Source of the DNA: Cunninghamella blakesleeana
Taxonomy: Eukaryota; Mucoromycota; Mucoromycetes; Mucorales; Cunninghamellaceae
Direction of reading: 5' to 3'
Assembly (NCBI GenBank): GCA_017871115.1
Contig: JAFCIZ010000008.1
Span: 310,001-374,000, forward strand
Length of the DNA stretch: 64,000 nucleotides
The notes beneath the pieces are model-generated. The model did no database searches and was not told the DNA's origin. It saw only the letters and a list, made by a program, of their open reading frames with translations. The stretch's first letter is position 1. Every line of letters starts with the position of its first letter. Shown in pieces: positions 23,551-36,497 of this stretch. The translations under genes were made by a program, and so were the position numbers.

Positions 23551-26500
23551 TTATACACGAGTTTTATCCAAACCGAAGGAAGTGGGAGATATTTTCCAAC
23601 CGAGCTTATTCAAGAAAAATGGTGTTGAAGATCGTCTCTTATTTAATTCATTTGTTGTTGTCATTTGAGGAGGAGATGGAGAAGAAGAAATAATGAAAGA
23701 AGTTGGCCGTTGTTCACCTAATGGAGGAAAAAAACAAGATTGGGAATTCAAAGGATCGGATGATGATTCAGCTCTTAATACAGGAACACTTTTTGCTGCT
23801 TTTAAAACTCCATACATTCGTACCTTTTTTGACCCTTGTCCTTGCTGTTTCTTTTTACGGATTCCAAATAGTCGTTGAATTTTATTACCATGTGAAGAAG
23901 ATGAAGATGAAGATGATGGAGTAATTATTATTTTTTTCCTTCTTGCTGAAGATGACGATGCGACCGGTGTATCTGGTTTTAAAAATACGGATGATGTTGG
24001 TGATGGTTGTGCAGTTGTTACAGGTTCAAAAGTAGTGACACCAAGGGGAGATATAGATGAAATCCATCTTTGCTGTTGCATTTCATTATTATTTTTTATC
24101 TTTTCTTCCTATTAGTAAACGAAAAAAAAGAAGGTTTATTCAGCTATCAATGTAATATATTTACTGTATTTTATTTTATTTATATTATTTTCGGGTTCAA
24201 AAATACCAATACTCACATTTTCAATATAGGGTATTTTACATTGTGATTTTGCATTTTCTGTGCAAGAGTCATGGCAAAGAAGTGAGCAGACTAAAAAGAA
24301 AAAGAAAAAAAAGAAGGATAAAACGAAATGACTAAATAACAAAATTACATATCATACACCATATATATATATATATAATTCATTAATATTTACCTTGGCA
24401 AACATGGGCTTCCTGTTGAATATCTTGAAAGCAAACCATGCAAATATCGTCTATTTTATATGATTGTAATTAAAGTAAATATATATTTAATACTTATTAA
24501 TCATATATTCATCATTTCATAGTATAGAATGCATATATATATATATATATATATATCAATTACCTTTTTCTTTATCTGATTTAATAAATCTATGTAATTG
24601 TGGTATATTTAATTGTTGGTATGAAGAATTTAATAATGATTTAATTTCATTGGATACAATGGTTATTTGACTATCGTTTTTCCTTTTATCGTCTAGGATA
24701 TCTAATTTTAATTTATGGAGATTCATATCTAATGATACTGGTGGAGTTGGTGACGACAGCGGACGGGTATTGTTTTTCAAGTTTTTAGATGATGGCAATA
24801 ATAATGTTGATATATCTGTATAATCTGATGAAATGCTATTACTTTTTTCGATTGTGTTTAACCATGAATGTCTTAATAATTCAGAAGCTGTTGGTCTACT
24901 ATTTGGATCTTTTTTAAAGCATAATTTGAGAAAATCCAAAAGATACTAATAAAAAATAATAATAGAAATTAATATCATTTTTTTATCAGTTTTATTTTCG
25001 TTATATTTATTCTCTACCTGTGATATTCCAGTTGGTAAAGGAGGACATTCATCTTCAACAATATGATATAAAGCAGACATGGATATTAAGTCAGCATAAG
25101 GAGGTTTCCCAGTTAATAATTCGATGATAGTGCAACCTAAAGACCAAATATCAGATTTAGGACATGCTCCTTTCATTTCAATAACTTCAGGTGCCATCCA
25201 GTTTGGAGTACCGGCAGGTGTACCTTTCCCATCTTCTTGTTTTATTTTCAAATTTAAAGATACGCCAAAATCAGTTAATTTAATATCACCCTTTTTTGTA
25301 GTCAAGATATTGGCAGCTTTCAAATCACAATGAACAACTTGGTGAGCATGAAGATATTCTAGACCTTTTAAGATTTTGTATGTGTAGGAGCTAACTAACT
25401 TTTCAGGTAAACTTCCAAATGCTTTCAGAGTAGATAATAATGACCCGTTTTCAACGTATCTATTAATAAATTAATAAAAAATATAAATATAAGTATGTGT
25501 ACTCAAATTAATAAATTTATAAACTGGGTAACTATACTAATTATTTATAATGTTGGTTTTGTAAGTATATATATATTCATGCAATTTACTCTAAAACTAT
25601 ATTCATATAAGTGTCATCTTGTGCAAAACCAATATAGCGTACGATATGAGGGCAAGTCATTCCTTTTAGTAAATCAACCTCTTGCTACAATATTAATAAT
25701 ATTATATATATTAACATTAATATTAAAAAAAAATTTTTTTATTCAATTTCTTTTATTTTATTTTTTAAAAGACATATATGCATTACCATGATTTCTTGTT
25801 CAATATTAGCATCTTCTACTAAAATTCTTTTTATTGCCACAATTTCACCAGTTTTGATATCAAGCGCTCTACATTTATAATAGATTAATTTATTTCAAAA
25901 AAATAAGCATACCATGTTTTATATTTTATTTTATTTTATTTTATTTTATTAAATGAAATATTTATCTATTTACCTGTAGACTGATCCGAATTGCCCTTTT
26001 CCAATACAATCCCCAAGTACCTAAATATATATATAGATAATCATATACACATTTATATCAGTATTTTTAATATCATTATAATATTTATTTATTTACTATT
26101 ATTATTATATTATAATATGTATTAGAACTTACAAAATGTGTACGGCGTTTAGTTCTACCCTTTTTTTTCAAAGATATCCTTAAAGTTAACCGCTTTTGTT
26201 GTTGGTGTTGGTGGTGATTTTGACTTTTATGTTGGTGAATAACTTCTAAAGAATCTTCAGATCTAGATTCTTTTCTTGATAAATTAGCTGAAGTAGAAGA
26301 AGAACTTAGTGATGGTGAGGGTGACGATGAAATTGAACAACCTGTTAAAGAATGGATAGTGTTAATAGTTGTTGTTGTAGGTGTTGAATTGGAAGAAGTT
26401 GGACAAATAATGGAAATAGTATCCGAGTCATCATCCTCTTCATCGCTATTTTCCTCATCTTCACTATCATTATTAATTTTATTATCATGAATGAGGATTG

Positions 26501-27838
26501 GTAGTAGCTGGCTATTAATTGTACCATCTTGGCATATTCCAGTTTGAGATAAAATATCTAATTGGTCACTATCTTTATGATTACTGGTCGTATTAACATT
26601 CAATGAAGCTTGACTAAATCTTTTTCGAATGATATGAGGATATTGATTATCATCGCCCTTTTTCTTTTTTTTATTCAAACCAACTTCACAATCATCATCA
26701 TCATTCATAGCATCTAAAATACATATAGGAGGAGTGTGAGAGTGTTGACGTACGCGCGACAACGTGCCATAACCACTATCATTTGTGTTTTTTCTATATC
26801 GCATAAAATCATTGTTATCATCTTTATTCACTTGAAGTAAATTGTTATTTTTGTTATTTTTAACTTTCTTCTCTTGTTGAAATTGTAATTGAATAGATGG
26901 ATTATTATTAAATATATCTTTGATATGTTGATAGCTAGGTTGGTAGGATGATTTGGATGAATAAACTGCCTTTTTCTCAGGTAAAGTTGCTGAAAATTGT
27001 TTTTTATTACTACTAATTCTTGCCAAAGTTAATATTGTATTTATAACCTATTTATATTTTTAAGAAAAAACAAGGAACAAAAAGAACACGAATATAGTTA
27101 GTATTGTATATTTATATAATTATACTCTACCTTTTCTTTCACTATTATTTATTTTATATTTTATTATTATTATTTACCGCTATCATATTTTTTGCTTCAT
27201 ATAAGTCTACAGTTTGAAATAAATCCGAGTTTTGCAATCCCAGCTATAATAATGAAAAAACAAGATAAATTATCATTCCAATTTTGGTAACTGCATTGAT
27301 TCAGATTTCAAAAATAATAATAATCATAAAAAAAAAAGTATATACTTACAACTCTAGCACCTTGTAGAAATTGACTAATATTTTCCATCTATATATTATA
27401 AAAAAAGAAAAAAGAAAAAGAAGCATAAAAAATATTAGTTTATTTTTTAAAAAAATATCAAAGACCATAGCTCTTTTATTATTATCGATCTTACCTTAAC
27501 AAAAGGAACATCTTTTTTACCAATAGTTAGTATAGTGTTTGGTTTGATGCAGTTTATTAATCTAATCGTATTTGAAAATTAGCATATGAGTAAATGAAAA
27601 AAAATTGTATACAGTATAGCTTTTACATATCTATATTATTTTAGTTTTTTGCTTACCTGCATAAAATAATGCCGTCTTGTAGAGCTTTATGTAAATCTTC
27701 TTGAATTGAAATATCCAAAGTAGTTTCTAAAAACAATTTAGCAGCTAGCTGATTACTTTTTTGTTGTTCTATACGTAATTTATCACATAAACGGTCAGCA
27801 TGAACAAAAGAAGTGGGTCTTTCTTTTATCTTATACAT
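23551..27838 (-). CDS. Ser/Thr protein kinase with N-terminal CH and C-terminal C1 domains
   Basis: Thirteen exons join in frame to 1001 residues: 27838-27657, 27561-27495, 27388-27350, 27243-27178, 27047-26133, 26020-25974, 25868-25787, 25684-25590, 25459-25018, 24945-24564, 24450-24394, 24290-24217 and 24108-23551. Residues ~20-118 form a calponin-homology domain ([43 protein letters not shown]). A Ser/Asp/His-rich linker follows to ~420. The kinase domain (~424-673) has [38 protein letters not shown] and [16 protein letters not shown]; it most resembles STE11/Cdc7(SepH)-type MAP3K-like kinases. The catalytic loop is HCD rather than HRD. Residues ~763-805 fit the C1 spacing H-X12-C-X2-C-X10-C-X2-C-X4-H-X2-C-X7-C. 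The tail is Ser/Pro-rich and basic. Likely a cytoskeleton- or membrane-associated signalling kinase; pathway unknown. Confidence 0.88.
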
Positions 27839-28419
27839 AGCTTAATATATATATTAAAATAAAAAAAGAAATAAAGAAAGAGAGCGATTTAAAAAAAAAA
27901 TTCGAAAATCACTTACCATAAAAAAATGAGGCGGACTTGAATTTTTTATTTTTATGGTATATGTTTTTTCAAGAATTAAACCCAAAATAAGAAATACTAT
28001 AAACAACTTGATGAAAAAACGTTCCACATTAAGGTTTTATGCAACGAAAAAAAAATGAACTATGAGAAAAAATTATTATTATTTTAAAAAAAAAGTATAT
28101 TCATACTTTTATAAACAAAATAAAAACAATATAGGGCGTACATAAAAATCTATTAAAAGCTTTTTTTTTATTACTCATTACCGTTCCATTTGTTTGTTTT
28201 TGTTGTTTTATTATAATTAATAATATTATTTTTATTGTTATGATGATGATATTAAATACTTTTTTTTAATATAATTTAATTTTTATTATGTAGATATAAA
28301 TGTTTTTTTTTTTTTTTTTTTTTTTTTCATCTTTGACTTTGTATATTTTTTTAAATAAAAATAAAACTATATATATTGAAAAATAATAATAATAACAAGA
28401 ATTATAAAAAAATGATGAT
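27839..28419. other. Intergenic between kinase and eIF3l genes
   Basis: About 580 bp. The left part is the kinase promoter; the right part is the eIF3l 3' flank and holds a run of 25 T at 28303-28327. No coding sequence. Confidence 0.6.
28303..28327. repeat. Poly-T tract (25 T)
   Basis: Uninterrupted homopolymer about 90 bp downstream of the eIF3l stop codon. Confidence 0.9.
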
Positions 28420-30568
28420 CTAAGCTTTTTGTTCTAAACTAGCAACAATATCTTCACAACGATTAATATTTCTCAAGAACCAGTCAGCATAACGACGACC
28501 TACTTTACTTTCAGCAATGTGTACAACATCTTGTTTAAGACAGAAGTTCAAATCAGAAGTAGGCATATATTCTCCTTGTAATACATCTCCATTAGACCAT
28601 TTCAATTGACGTGATTTTTGTTTAAATACTAATAAATGCATTTTCAATTCTTCAGCATCCATATCCAAGAATTTAGCCAATTTATCAATTCCCATGGATG
28701 TATATAATTTCATAAAGGAGCGAAGGGTAGGAAGCATGATTTGATTACGAATATCGGACATGAATATCTTGGTTTGATTTTGATTAGGGTCCTATAGAGA
28801 TATATAGTACATATAAAAAAAGAGAAGAAAAAAAAGTTATAAACAAATATTATATCATTTCTTTTTTTTAAAAGATAATAAATTATTATTTAGACTTACA
28901 AAGTGAGGGTCATTAGGGCCTTTATTAAGATTAACACCAGTAGCAGAAATGAATTTAGGACAAGCATATTGGAATAACTCTTCAAAGACAACCAAAGCTT
29001 CTTCACCTTTTTGCATTTTAAAAAGTTGTTCACCATATTTTTCACGTAATTGAGAATGGATACTTTCATCTAAACGAGTGGGGCATAAAGCAACACAGAT
29101 GGCTAAAAGGGCGTACATTTGATCTCCCTTTTTAGCAATTTGGTCAAATTGATAAGATCTTGAATGATATTGTTTAGTACGTTGGATGAAAGATAAAATG
29201 TTGGAAAAAGCCTTAATAGCATCGGCATAACGACGCATCATCATATAAGCAAATCCGACATAATAAAAGGTAGTGACATGACAGGCAGTAACTCTTGCAA
29301 ACATAGCCTTTTTGTTTAATACAATATTGTCCATCATTTTTAATGCTAACATGTAATCACCTAATAAACAATGAACACGTAATAATCCAATGATAGAGAA
29401 ATAACCAAGCATCTTGTATAAAGGACGAGAACCATATTCACCGGCAGCTTCCATCATATCTCCACCATTCTTGTTGACTAATAATTGCTCATTGATACGT
29501 GATTTTTGGATCAAGGAATATAAGACATTCAAGACACTATAACAACTCCAGATTTGAGGATGAGCACGTAATAAATTCCATTCTTCTTCAGATTTGTTTT
29601 TAAGACGATCACGATAATTACTAAAAGATTGGAATTGGAAAATGAATTCATCAATAATATCCCATAACCATTGATTAGGTAATTCCAAATTGACGGGTCC
29701 TTCAGAATCTAGTTTATAAAAAGAAAAAGAAAAAAAAAATGGATGAATATAAATGCATCTATCGATTTATTTATTTATTTTGATTTTTTGATTTTTTTTA
29801 ATAATAATATTTTAAACTTACTTAAAATATAGTTGAAAAGATCGCAATAATTTTCATAAGAGTGTAATCTATGTTCCCAAGTAGGTGTTAAACGAGCATA
29901 AATATGACGATAATAAAGTTCACGATATAAAGTTAAAAAGACTTGATCTATTTTTTTAATAAATATAATGTAAAAAAAAATTCAATGAGTTCTCTTTACT
30001 TGTAGATATTTTATGAATTTCTCTTTTTCTCTTTTTATTATTTATTCATTTATTTATTTATTTATTTATTTACCATCGTTAACAAGAGGAGCAATAACTT
30101 CAGCTTCAGGCCATGGTTGCTTTTGATAATATTTATTGGTCAATTTGTTGAAAGAGCTGTCATATACATTATGAAGTTCATAGACATTGTTTTCTAATAC
30201 ATTACGGTAAAAGTATAAAATAAAGTTACGTACACCATCAGGGATTTGAATAGTAGTAGGTTGAGGAGTGGATTCAGTTAATGAAACTAAATGATATTGA
30301 ATATATAGATATATATTATTATTATTATTTTAAAAAAATGAAAAAAAAAAAAAAATGAAAAAATGAAAAATATATTGTTTAGTAAAAAAAAAAAAAAAAC
30401 GATTCCATATATATATATTAAAAAAGTGTCGGCATGAAGTTGCTATTGTGTTTATTTACCTTCAGCATCAAAACCATCATCCAAATCGTTGTTTTGAGTG
30501 AAACTTACTTGAGTAACTAAATCAAGTTCAGCGATTAAATCATCGTCTTCAAAAGTATCTTGATACAT
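28420..30568 (-). CDS. EIF3L: Translation initiation factor eIF3 subunit L
   Basis: PCI-domain subunit of the eIF3 complex on the 40S ribosome. Five exons: 30568-30460, 30286-30074, 29947-29822, 29708-28900 and 28791-28420, 542 residues (human 564). Characteristic blocks: [89 protein letters not shown] and [19 protein letters not shown]. The PCI part follows ([36 protein letters not shown]). The acidic N-terminus ([15 protein letters not shown]) is a short version of the variable family leader. Presence of eIF3l is itself informative: S. cerevisiae lacks it, whereas filamentous and early-diverging fungi keep it. The gene is divergent from VMA5 across a 764-bp spacer. Confidence 0.96.
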
Positions 30569-31332
30569 TATATATTATATAGATGGTAGTCCAAAAAAAA
30601 AGTATAGATATATATAAATAGGGACACGATCTAGAATAAGAAAGGGAAGAAGAAAAAAAGAGAAGTACAAGTGAGTAAAAAAAACCTTTTTTTTTTTGTC
30701 GACCTCGGAAAGCCCGTCACAAGGCTGCCGCCTCTTTTTTTCTTATTTGGTATATAGAACAAAATAAATAGGTAGAATATACCTATTTTTTTAAAAAAAA
30801 TGAATAAAATATATTTGAATACACTCGTAATATATTTTACAAATAATTCTTTTAAAAAAAAAGAATTATTTAACCATTATACACAGTCTATTACTTTTTT
30901 AAAAAATAAAGAAAAGGATAGGCTAAAAGCATTAAGTGTAATTTTTTTTTTGTAGTGAGAATCAAATTTAAACCCAGAACTTCTCCAGAATTGTTTCTAA
31001 TTTTTTATTAACGTGTTTCTTTTTCTTTTCTCTTTCACTTTTTTTTCTCTCTCTTCAGCACATATTCTTTATTTTTATTTTATATTTATATATATATATA
31101 CATATACAGATATATATTATTTAATATTTTTAAGTGTTAAAAGACATTAAAAAGATTGTTAATTGAATATATACAAATATAATTATATATATTTATATTT
31201 TTTGAACCTATCTTTATCTTTATAAACACTTTTTTACTGCTTTCTACTTTTTATACATCCTTTATCTTATTTTTCCCTTTCTTTCAATACCAAACCAAAA
31301 AAACAACAATAATAATATACAACTAAACCAAT
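30569..31332. other. Divergent promoter region, eIF3l / VMA5
   Basis: About 760 bp between two 5' ends. The left side has a GC-richer patch near 30709-30735 (CGACCTCGGAAAGCCCGTCAC neighbourhood), which is conspicuous against the AT background and could be a regulatory element of eIF3l. The right side is pyrimidine-rich before the VMA5 start. Confidence 0.55.
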
Positions 31333-33291
31333 ATGAAATATTCATTTGTCTCCGTTCCTGCCTTAGGAAATAAGCAAAATACTCTTTTGAATATTAAAGC
31401 AAAACTTGGTGAATATGCTGAAACCAATGCTTTCCCCATCCCTGAATTCAAGGTACCAAATAGTACTTTTATTTATTTATATTTATTTATTCTATCTGTG
31501 ATATAAATAATAATATTGATACAATATGTCTAACTTTTATATATATGTACTCTTTTTTTTATATTTTATATTTATATAACACGTAAAGATTGGAACATTG
31601 GATGCACTTGTTTTATTATCAGATGACCTGAATAAATACGATGTAGTATTTGAACAATCTGTCAACAAAATTGCTGATATCGTACGTAACTTTTCAAGTG
31701 ACTCCCAAGGAAATCTTGAGCAACTTCTTGTTGTAAACGAAAGTAAGCTTAATAAAAATAGAATATATAAAAAAGATAAGTATTTTAGATATATTTGCGT
31801 ATGTATGAATAAAAATATTAAATATACGAATGTATACAAATGCATTTATATTTATAGAATCCATTGATCAATATGTCCGTACTTTCCAATGGAATACTAT
31901 GAAATATCGTACTGATAAATCATTACAAGATACTACTACTACTTTGAGTCAGGTAAAAAAAATAATAATCAAGATAGTAATCATTTTATATAGATATTTA
32001 CTATTATTTATAATTATCAATATATTTATTCACTTTTTATCCTATTTCATTATTCATAATATTTAAATGATTATTGATAGGAAGTCAACGCCATTGATAA
32101 CATCATGAAAACCAAGTTGAACACCTATACCCAAAATAAAAACGCTCTTCAAGCCCTTCAACGTAAACAAACGTAATGATCGTGATCACTTTATTATTTT
32201 ATTTTATTTTCTTAGAAAAAAACATTAATATATAGAGAAAAAATTACTCATTTTCATTTATTAATTTTTTTTCTCTTTATTTTTTTAATTTTTTTATTAT
32301 GATGATTAGTGGTAACTTGTCCGTAAAAAGTTTGAACGGTATTGTTAAGAAACAACATTGTGTTTTGAATTCCGAATACCTTACTACATTGATCGTTGCT
32401 GTACCAAAGTAAATATATTCATATATTGATAAAAGAGATATAATATATTTTGTATATATATATATATATAATATAATTATTTATTACTAATATTTTCTTT
32501 TTTTTTCTCTTTATTTGATGATAATGAACAATAGATCTGCATATAAGCAATGGAACGGAAAATATGAAACATTGACTTCTATGGTTGTACCTCGTTCCTC
32601 TGTAAAAATTGCTGAAGATGATGAATTTGGTCTTTTCACTGTTACTTTATTCAAACGTGTAGCTGAAGAATTCCACCATAAAGCAAGAGAAGAAAAGTAA
32701 GGGAAAAAAATAAAAGGAAAAGGGAACAAGATAGAAGAGAAAAAATATAAAATGGGTGAATGAAACCCCTCCCCTACTTATTTGATTATTTTTTTTAAAT
32801 ATCTCTCTTTTTATACCATTTATATATTTAATGTACATAATAGATTCATTGTACGTGATTTCAAATATGATGAAGATGCATTACAATCCCAAAAACGTGA
32901 ATTGGAAGAAGCCAGTGGTATAGAAGCCGAACAACAGGCTGAATTGGTTCGTTTAGCCAAGATCAATTTTGGAGAATTATTTGCTTCATGGATTCACCTC
33001 AAGGCACTTCGAGTCTTTGTAGAATCCGTTTTAAGATATGGTTTACCTCCTGATTTTACTTCTGTTTCCATTGCTGCTAAACCTAAATGTGATAAAAAAG
33101 TAGATGACACTCTATTAGCAACTTATGGTCGTTTGGGTGGTGTTCATGGTCAAGCTACTAAAAATAACAATGCAAGTAATAATGGTGGTCAACACGAAGA
33201 AATCTTGGATCACGAACTTCAATCTGTTAATGATAGTAGTTATAGACCTTATGTTCAATATGAACTTGAATTTGCTTTGGACAGATCTTAA
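31333..33291 (+). CDS. VMA5: V-type H+-ATPase subunit C
   Basis: Peripheral-stalk subunit of the vacuolar proton pump; controls V1/Vo assembly. Seven exons: 31333-31452, 31589-31742, 31858-31952, 32081-32172, 32310-32408, 32535-32696 and 32844-33291, 389 residues (yeast Vma5 392). Family blocks: YSFVSVPALGNKQ at the N-terminus, FKIGTLDALVLLSDDLNKYD, GNLSVKSLNGIVKKQHCV, LTTLIVAVPKSAYKQW, MVVPRSSVKIAEDDEF and FGELFASWIHLKALRVFVES, then VLRYGLPPDF. A ~40-residue linker near the C-terminus is Asn/Gly/His-rich (TKNNNASNNGGQHEE), lineage-specific padding before the conserved end YRPYVQYELEFALDRS. Splice phases all close. Complete. Confidence 0.96.
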
Positions 33292-35712
33292 TAATAATAA
33301 GATTATGAATTATAATATATATTATCTACTTATCATCATCAAAATATATAATTATATATATATATTTAAATAAGATATAATAAAAATAAAAAGAAATTAT
33401 AAAAAGAGGATAATTTATATATAAATATATATATAGGTATATGCATTTGGACCTGTTTAAAAAAACTATAAAAAATAAAAATGGAAAAAAAAGGGAACGT
33501 GTATAAAAAAAAACAAGGAATAAGGAAGATATCAATAACGATAACATGGGTCAAGTATTTTCATGAAATTGAGGAGAATTTACATCATTATATAAAAAAT
33601 ATGTATTTATAACCTTGGTATTTATTTAATAATATATACTATATTTACCATATATGTAAAAATACAACCATTCATTTCAATTATATGCGGTAAATCACTA
33701 CCAACATTGTCCTTGAGAAATTACAATTTATACAAGATTTTTTTTTTCATCTTTCCATTTGTTAAGAATTGGTTAAGGTTATTAACAAAACCAATTTATT
33801 ATCGGTAGAAAACTGAACAGTTCGTATGCACTTTGTTTATATAAAGTTAATTTTTGTTTATTGGTGGTCTTGTAAAAAATGTTTTTTTTAAAGTATACTA
33901 AACTTTCTTGATGTAAAAAATTTTAATAGTCGTTCGAATTATGGGTCAAGCTTACCTATTGTCTTCCAAACCTCAGAAAGCTGCGTTACATATTCGTCAA
34001 TTGAGACACAACCAGATACTTGTACTTAATTTAAAAGATATCTACAAATAATCTTAATTGGTCCAATCGGTTTACTATAGATAACACAATACACATATTT
34101 AAAAATTAATTTAAGAAACTTTTGAAAATAATATTTTCAATGGTCATATTGATATTTCCGCTTATACCATAAAATTCATCTTTAAGTTTACTTATGATTG
34201 AATTGTTATTCTTGTAGATATAGCTGTTTCTGCGATGGCGGTTGCACATATGGCATGTTCAAGTGATAATATGCTTGAAGAATTTTTGTTTTCAACAATC
34301 GTATTTAATCAAAAGTAAAACGAAAAAGGTGTCGCGTAATTTATTTTTCCAAAAGTTTAAAGAAATTGCTATAGTATGTAAACCATTTGTTTTTTAATTT
34401 AAATAATCAGTAAAACATGTTACTGTATTCTTTTTTATTATTAAAAAGTAAAATTTTTTATTATTTTTAGTATTTTTTAGTCATACTTCGATAAAAAAAA
34501 AAAAGGATATGTCAAATATTAAACTCACCTTATTTCCTTATATGTATTTAAACTGCCATAAAATAATTATTGCTGTTAATTTCACATGTATCATTTATTT
34601 AAATAAAGCTTGTGTTTACTCCAGCTATGTAAATTCTGCTTTAAGTATACTAAAAAAATTGATATAAAATATTTCTTTTACAGTATAAACTTTTTCAGAT
34701 ATTTTTTAATGGCAATAATAATTTAGGTAAAGAAAAAGTGAAAGAAAATAAACCTACAAAATTCTATACTCTTTTTTTCGACTACTCCAGAGAATATCCC
34801 AATTTCAAAAAGGTGAAATCTGGGCATTACTTTTTTAAATATGAAAAATTGCAATATGCCAATTACTATTTACTTTTATTCAGGAACTATAGGTAGAGAC
34901 ATACGAAAATAGTTATTGTGCTCTGTACATACACATTATTTTTCTATTTAAAGAATATAGATAAATGCAAGAAAAAATAAAATACTGATGACTTACAATC
35001 AACTATATATTTATTTTAAACAAAATTATATGTATTCATTTATCTCTTCCAGTCACTATCATTTTTTTTATTATAGAGCAATCAGTTTTATTTAAGTATT
35101 AATAAAAATTGGTTTATTAAAATAAAGATACAATGGTATTTTTAAAAATTAATTTTTGAATTACTTGTGCCAGTAGAACAGTTTAAAAGTAAATTAGTAA
35201 TACCTATACATCTATATATAAATAAAACAAGAAAAAAAAATATCTCAGTATTATATCCTTTTTAAAAAAAAATTACCCCCAAAAAAATACAAGGATGCTA
35301 CCAAGAGACGAGCATTAATTCTTAAACCACGGCCTATTGTACGTTGTGTGAAGAAGAATACAATAGGAGGCTATTGTCAAAGGCATGGGAAATCCTCCCA
35401 AGTTTAAAAATTAATCTGACCGGGGACTATATACCATAACTAAGTCCCAATGATATATAGCTGCCTATTGTCAAGCTGTCTTCATACCAGCCCCAAGTCA
35501 GGTTAAGATGAGAAATAAAGTAAGATGTAAGAGAAAAGAAAAAAAGATTGTAAATGAATATAAAAGCATCGGATTTTTAGTATGTTTTCAAGGGTTTTTT
35601 AGGTTAAAGAAATTTAAACAGCGCTATTCATTTTTTGATCAGCAGTTATTCTTTTTTTTTTCGTGTCTACTTTCCATTAAATATTTCTTTGCAATAATCA
35701 TTTTTTATAAAC
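33292..35712. other. Gene-poor interval
   Basis: About 2.4 kb of AT-rich sequence with no convincing gene. An open stretch from an ATG at 33941 runs 37 codons (MGQAYLLSSKPQKAALHIR...) and looks like a coding fragment, perhaps of a transposase, but I cannot name it. Copy B of a degenerate repeat lies at the right end (35320-35520), just upstream of the next gene. Confidence 0.55.
35320..35520 (+). repeat. Degenerate dispersed repeat, copy B
   Basis: Collinear with 22870-23070: TTGTGTGAAGAAGAAT, GCTATTGTCAA, TGGGAA, AAGTTTAAAAATTAATCTGA, CCATAA and GATGAGAAATAAA in the same order. It is locally less AT-rich than its surroundings and contains a second CTATTGTCAA word at about 35463-35474, so the element may have internal repetition. 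It ends ~190 bp before the start of the orphan gene at 35713 and could have donated part of its promoter. Confidence 0.6.
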
Positions 35713-36497
35713 ATGGATTATAGTTACAAATATCAGTACCAAGGGATAGATAAAAATCTTTCCTATTTTGCAACATATCCTGCTAATGAATGGTCTTTTT
35801 CTGGCTTTAAAGAAGAGATAGAAAAAGGAAAAAGTCGTTTACCATTGGAAAAAAATTTAGTAGCAGCATACAAAAACTCTCTAAAGTCCATTGAAGAAAA
35901 CCCAGCAACTCCTGAAATCATCAAAAATCATTGTAAAGAATTATGCAAAAAGGTAATACTTGTATTTTATGATTGTTTTATTTCATTTTTATTTCTAGTA
36001 AAAAACCATTCACATAACAGAATGTTTTGTTCTAACACACGCTGGCTAATTCGTTATTTATTTTTTTAGTTTAATGACACTACAAGCAGTATCACAAATC
36101 ATTATGGTGATATAGAATTCAGTAATATAGAAATTGGTGATAATAATAATGTTAATAATAATATAGTGAGTTTAATATATATTGAGTATTAGGATAAGAC
36201 AATGGAATAGCTATAATTGTCAAAACCATTTTTAATATAATTGTAGTTTTATATTCATGCATCATTTAATTTTTTATTTTTTTGATATATTAACCTTATA
36301 TAGATAGATAATAACCATGGCGTCACCGAAGGTAAATATATTTTTATTTTTCTAAATTTCTTAAATGTTTATTACATTTATTTATTCTTTCTATATCATT
36401 TTTATTTTATCGATATTATTACTTTGAAATTAATATGAAAAATAGCCGAAAAAGAAGTTCACCAGGTTATTTTGATGAATATTATAACGATGAATGA
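35713..36497 (+). CDS. Hypothetical protein, lineage-specific
   Basis: Unrecognised. Exon 1 (35713-35952, 80 codons) and exon 2 (36070-36165) are supported by good GT/AG sites and phase 0. Exon 1 encodes a Tyr-rich start (MDYSYKYQYQG) and a helical charged segment (EEIEKGKSRLPLEKNLVAAY) ending in HCKELCKK. Exon 2 is Asn-rich. Two further small exons are likely (about 36304-36331 and from 36446). The last can be read in two frames: one ends at 36497 with a basic then acidic tail (RKRSSPGYFDEYYNDE), the other at 36516. The first looks more protein-like, but the phases I derive favour the second, so the 3' end is uncertain. No domain, signal peptide or TM is seen. The gene starts shortly after a degenerate repeat. 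Confidence 0.5.
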
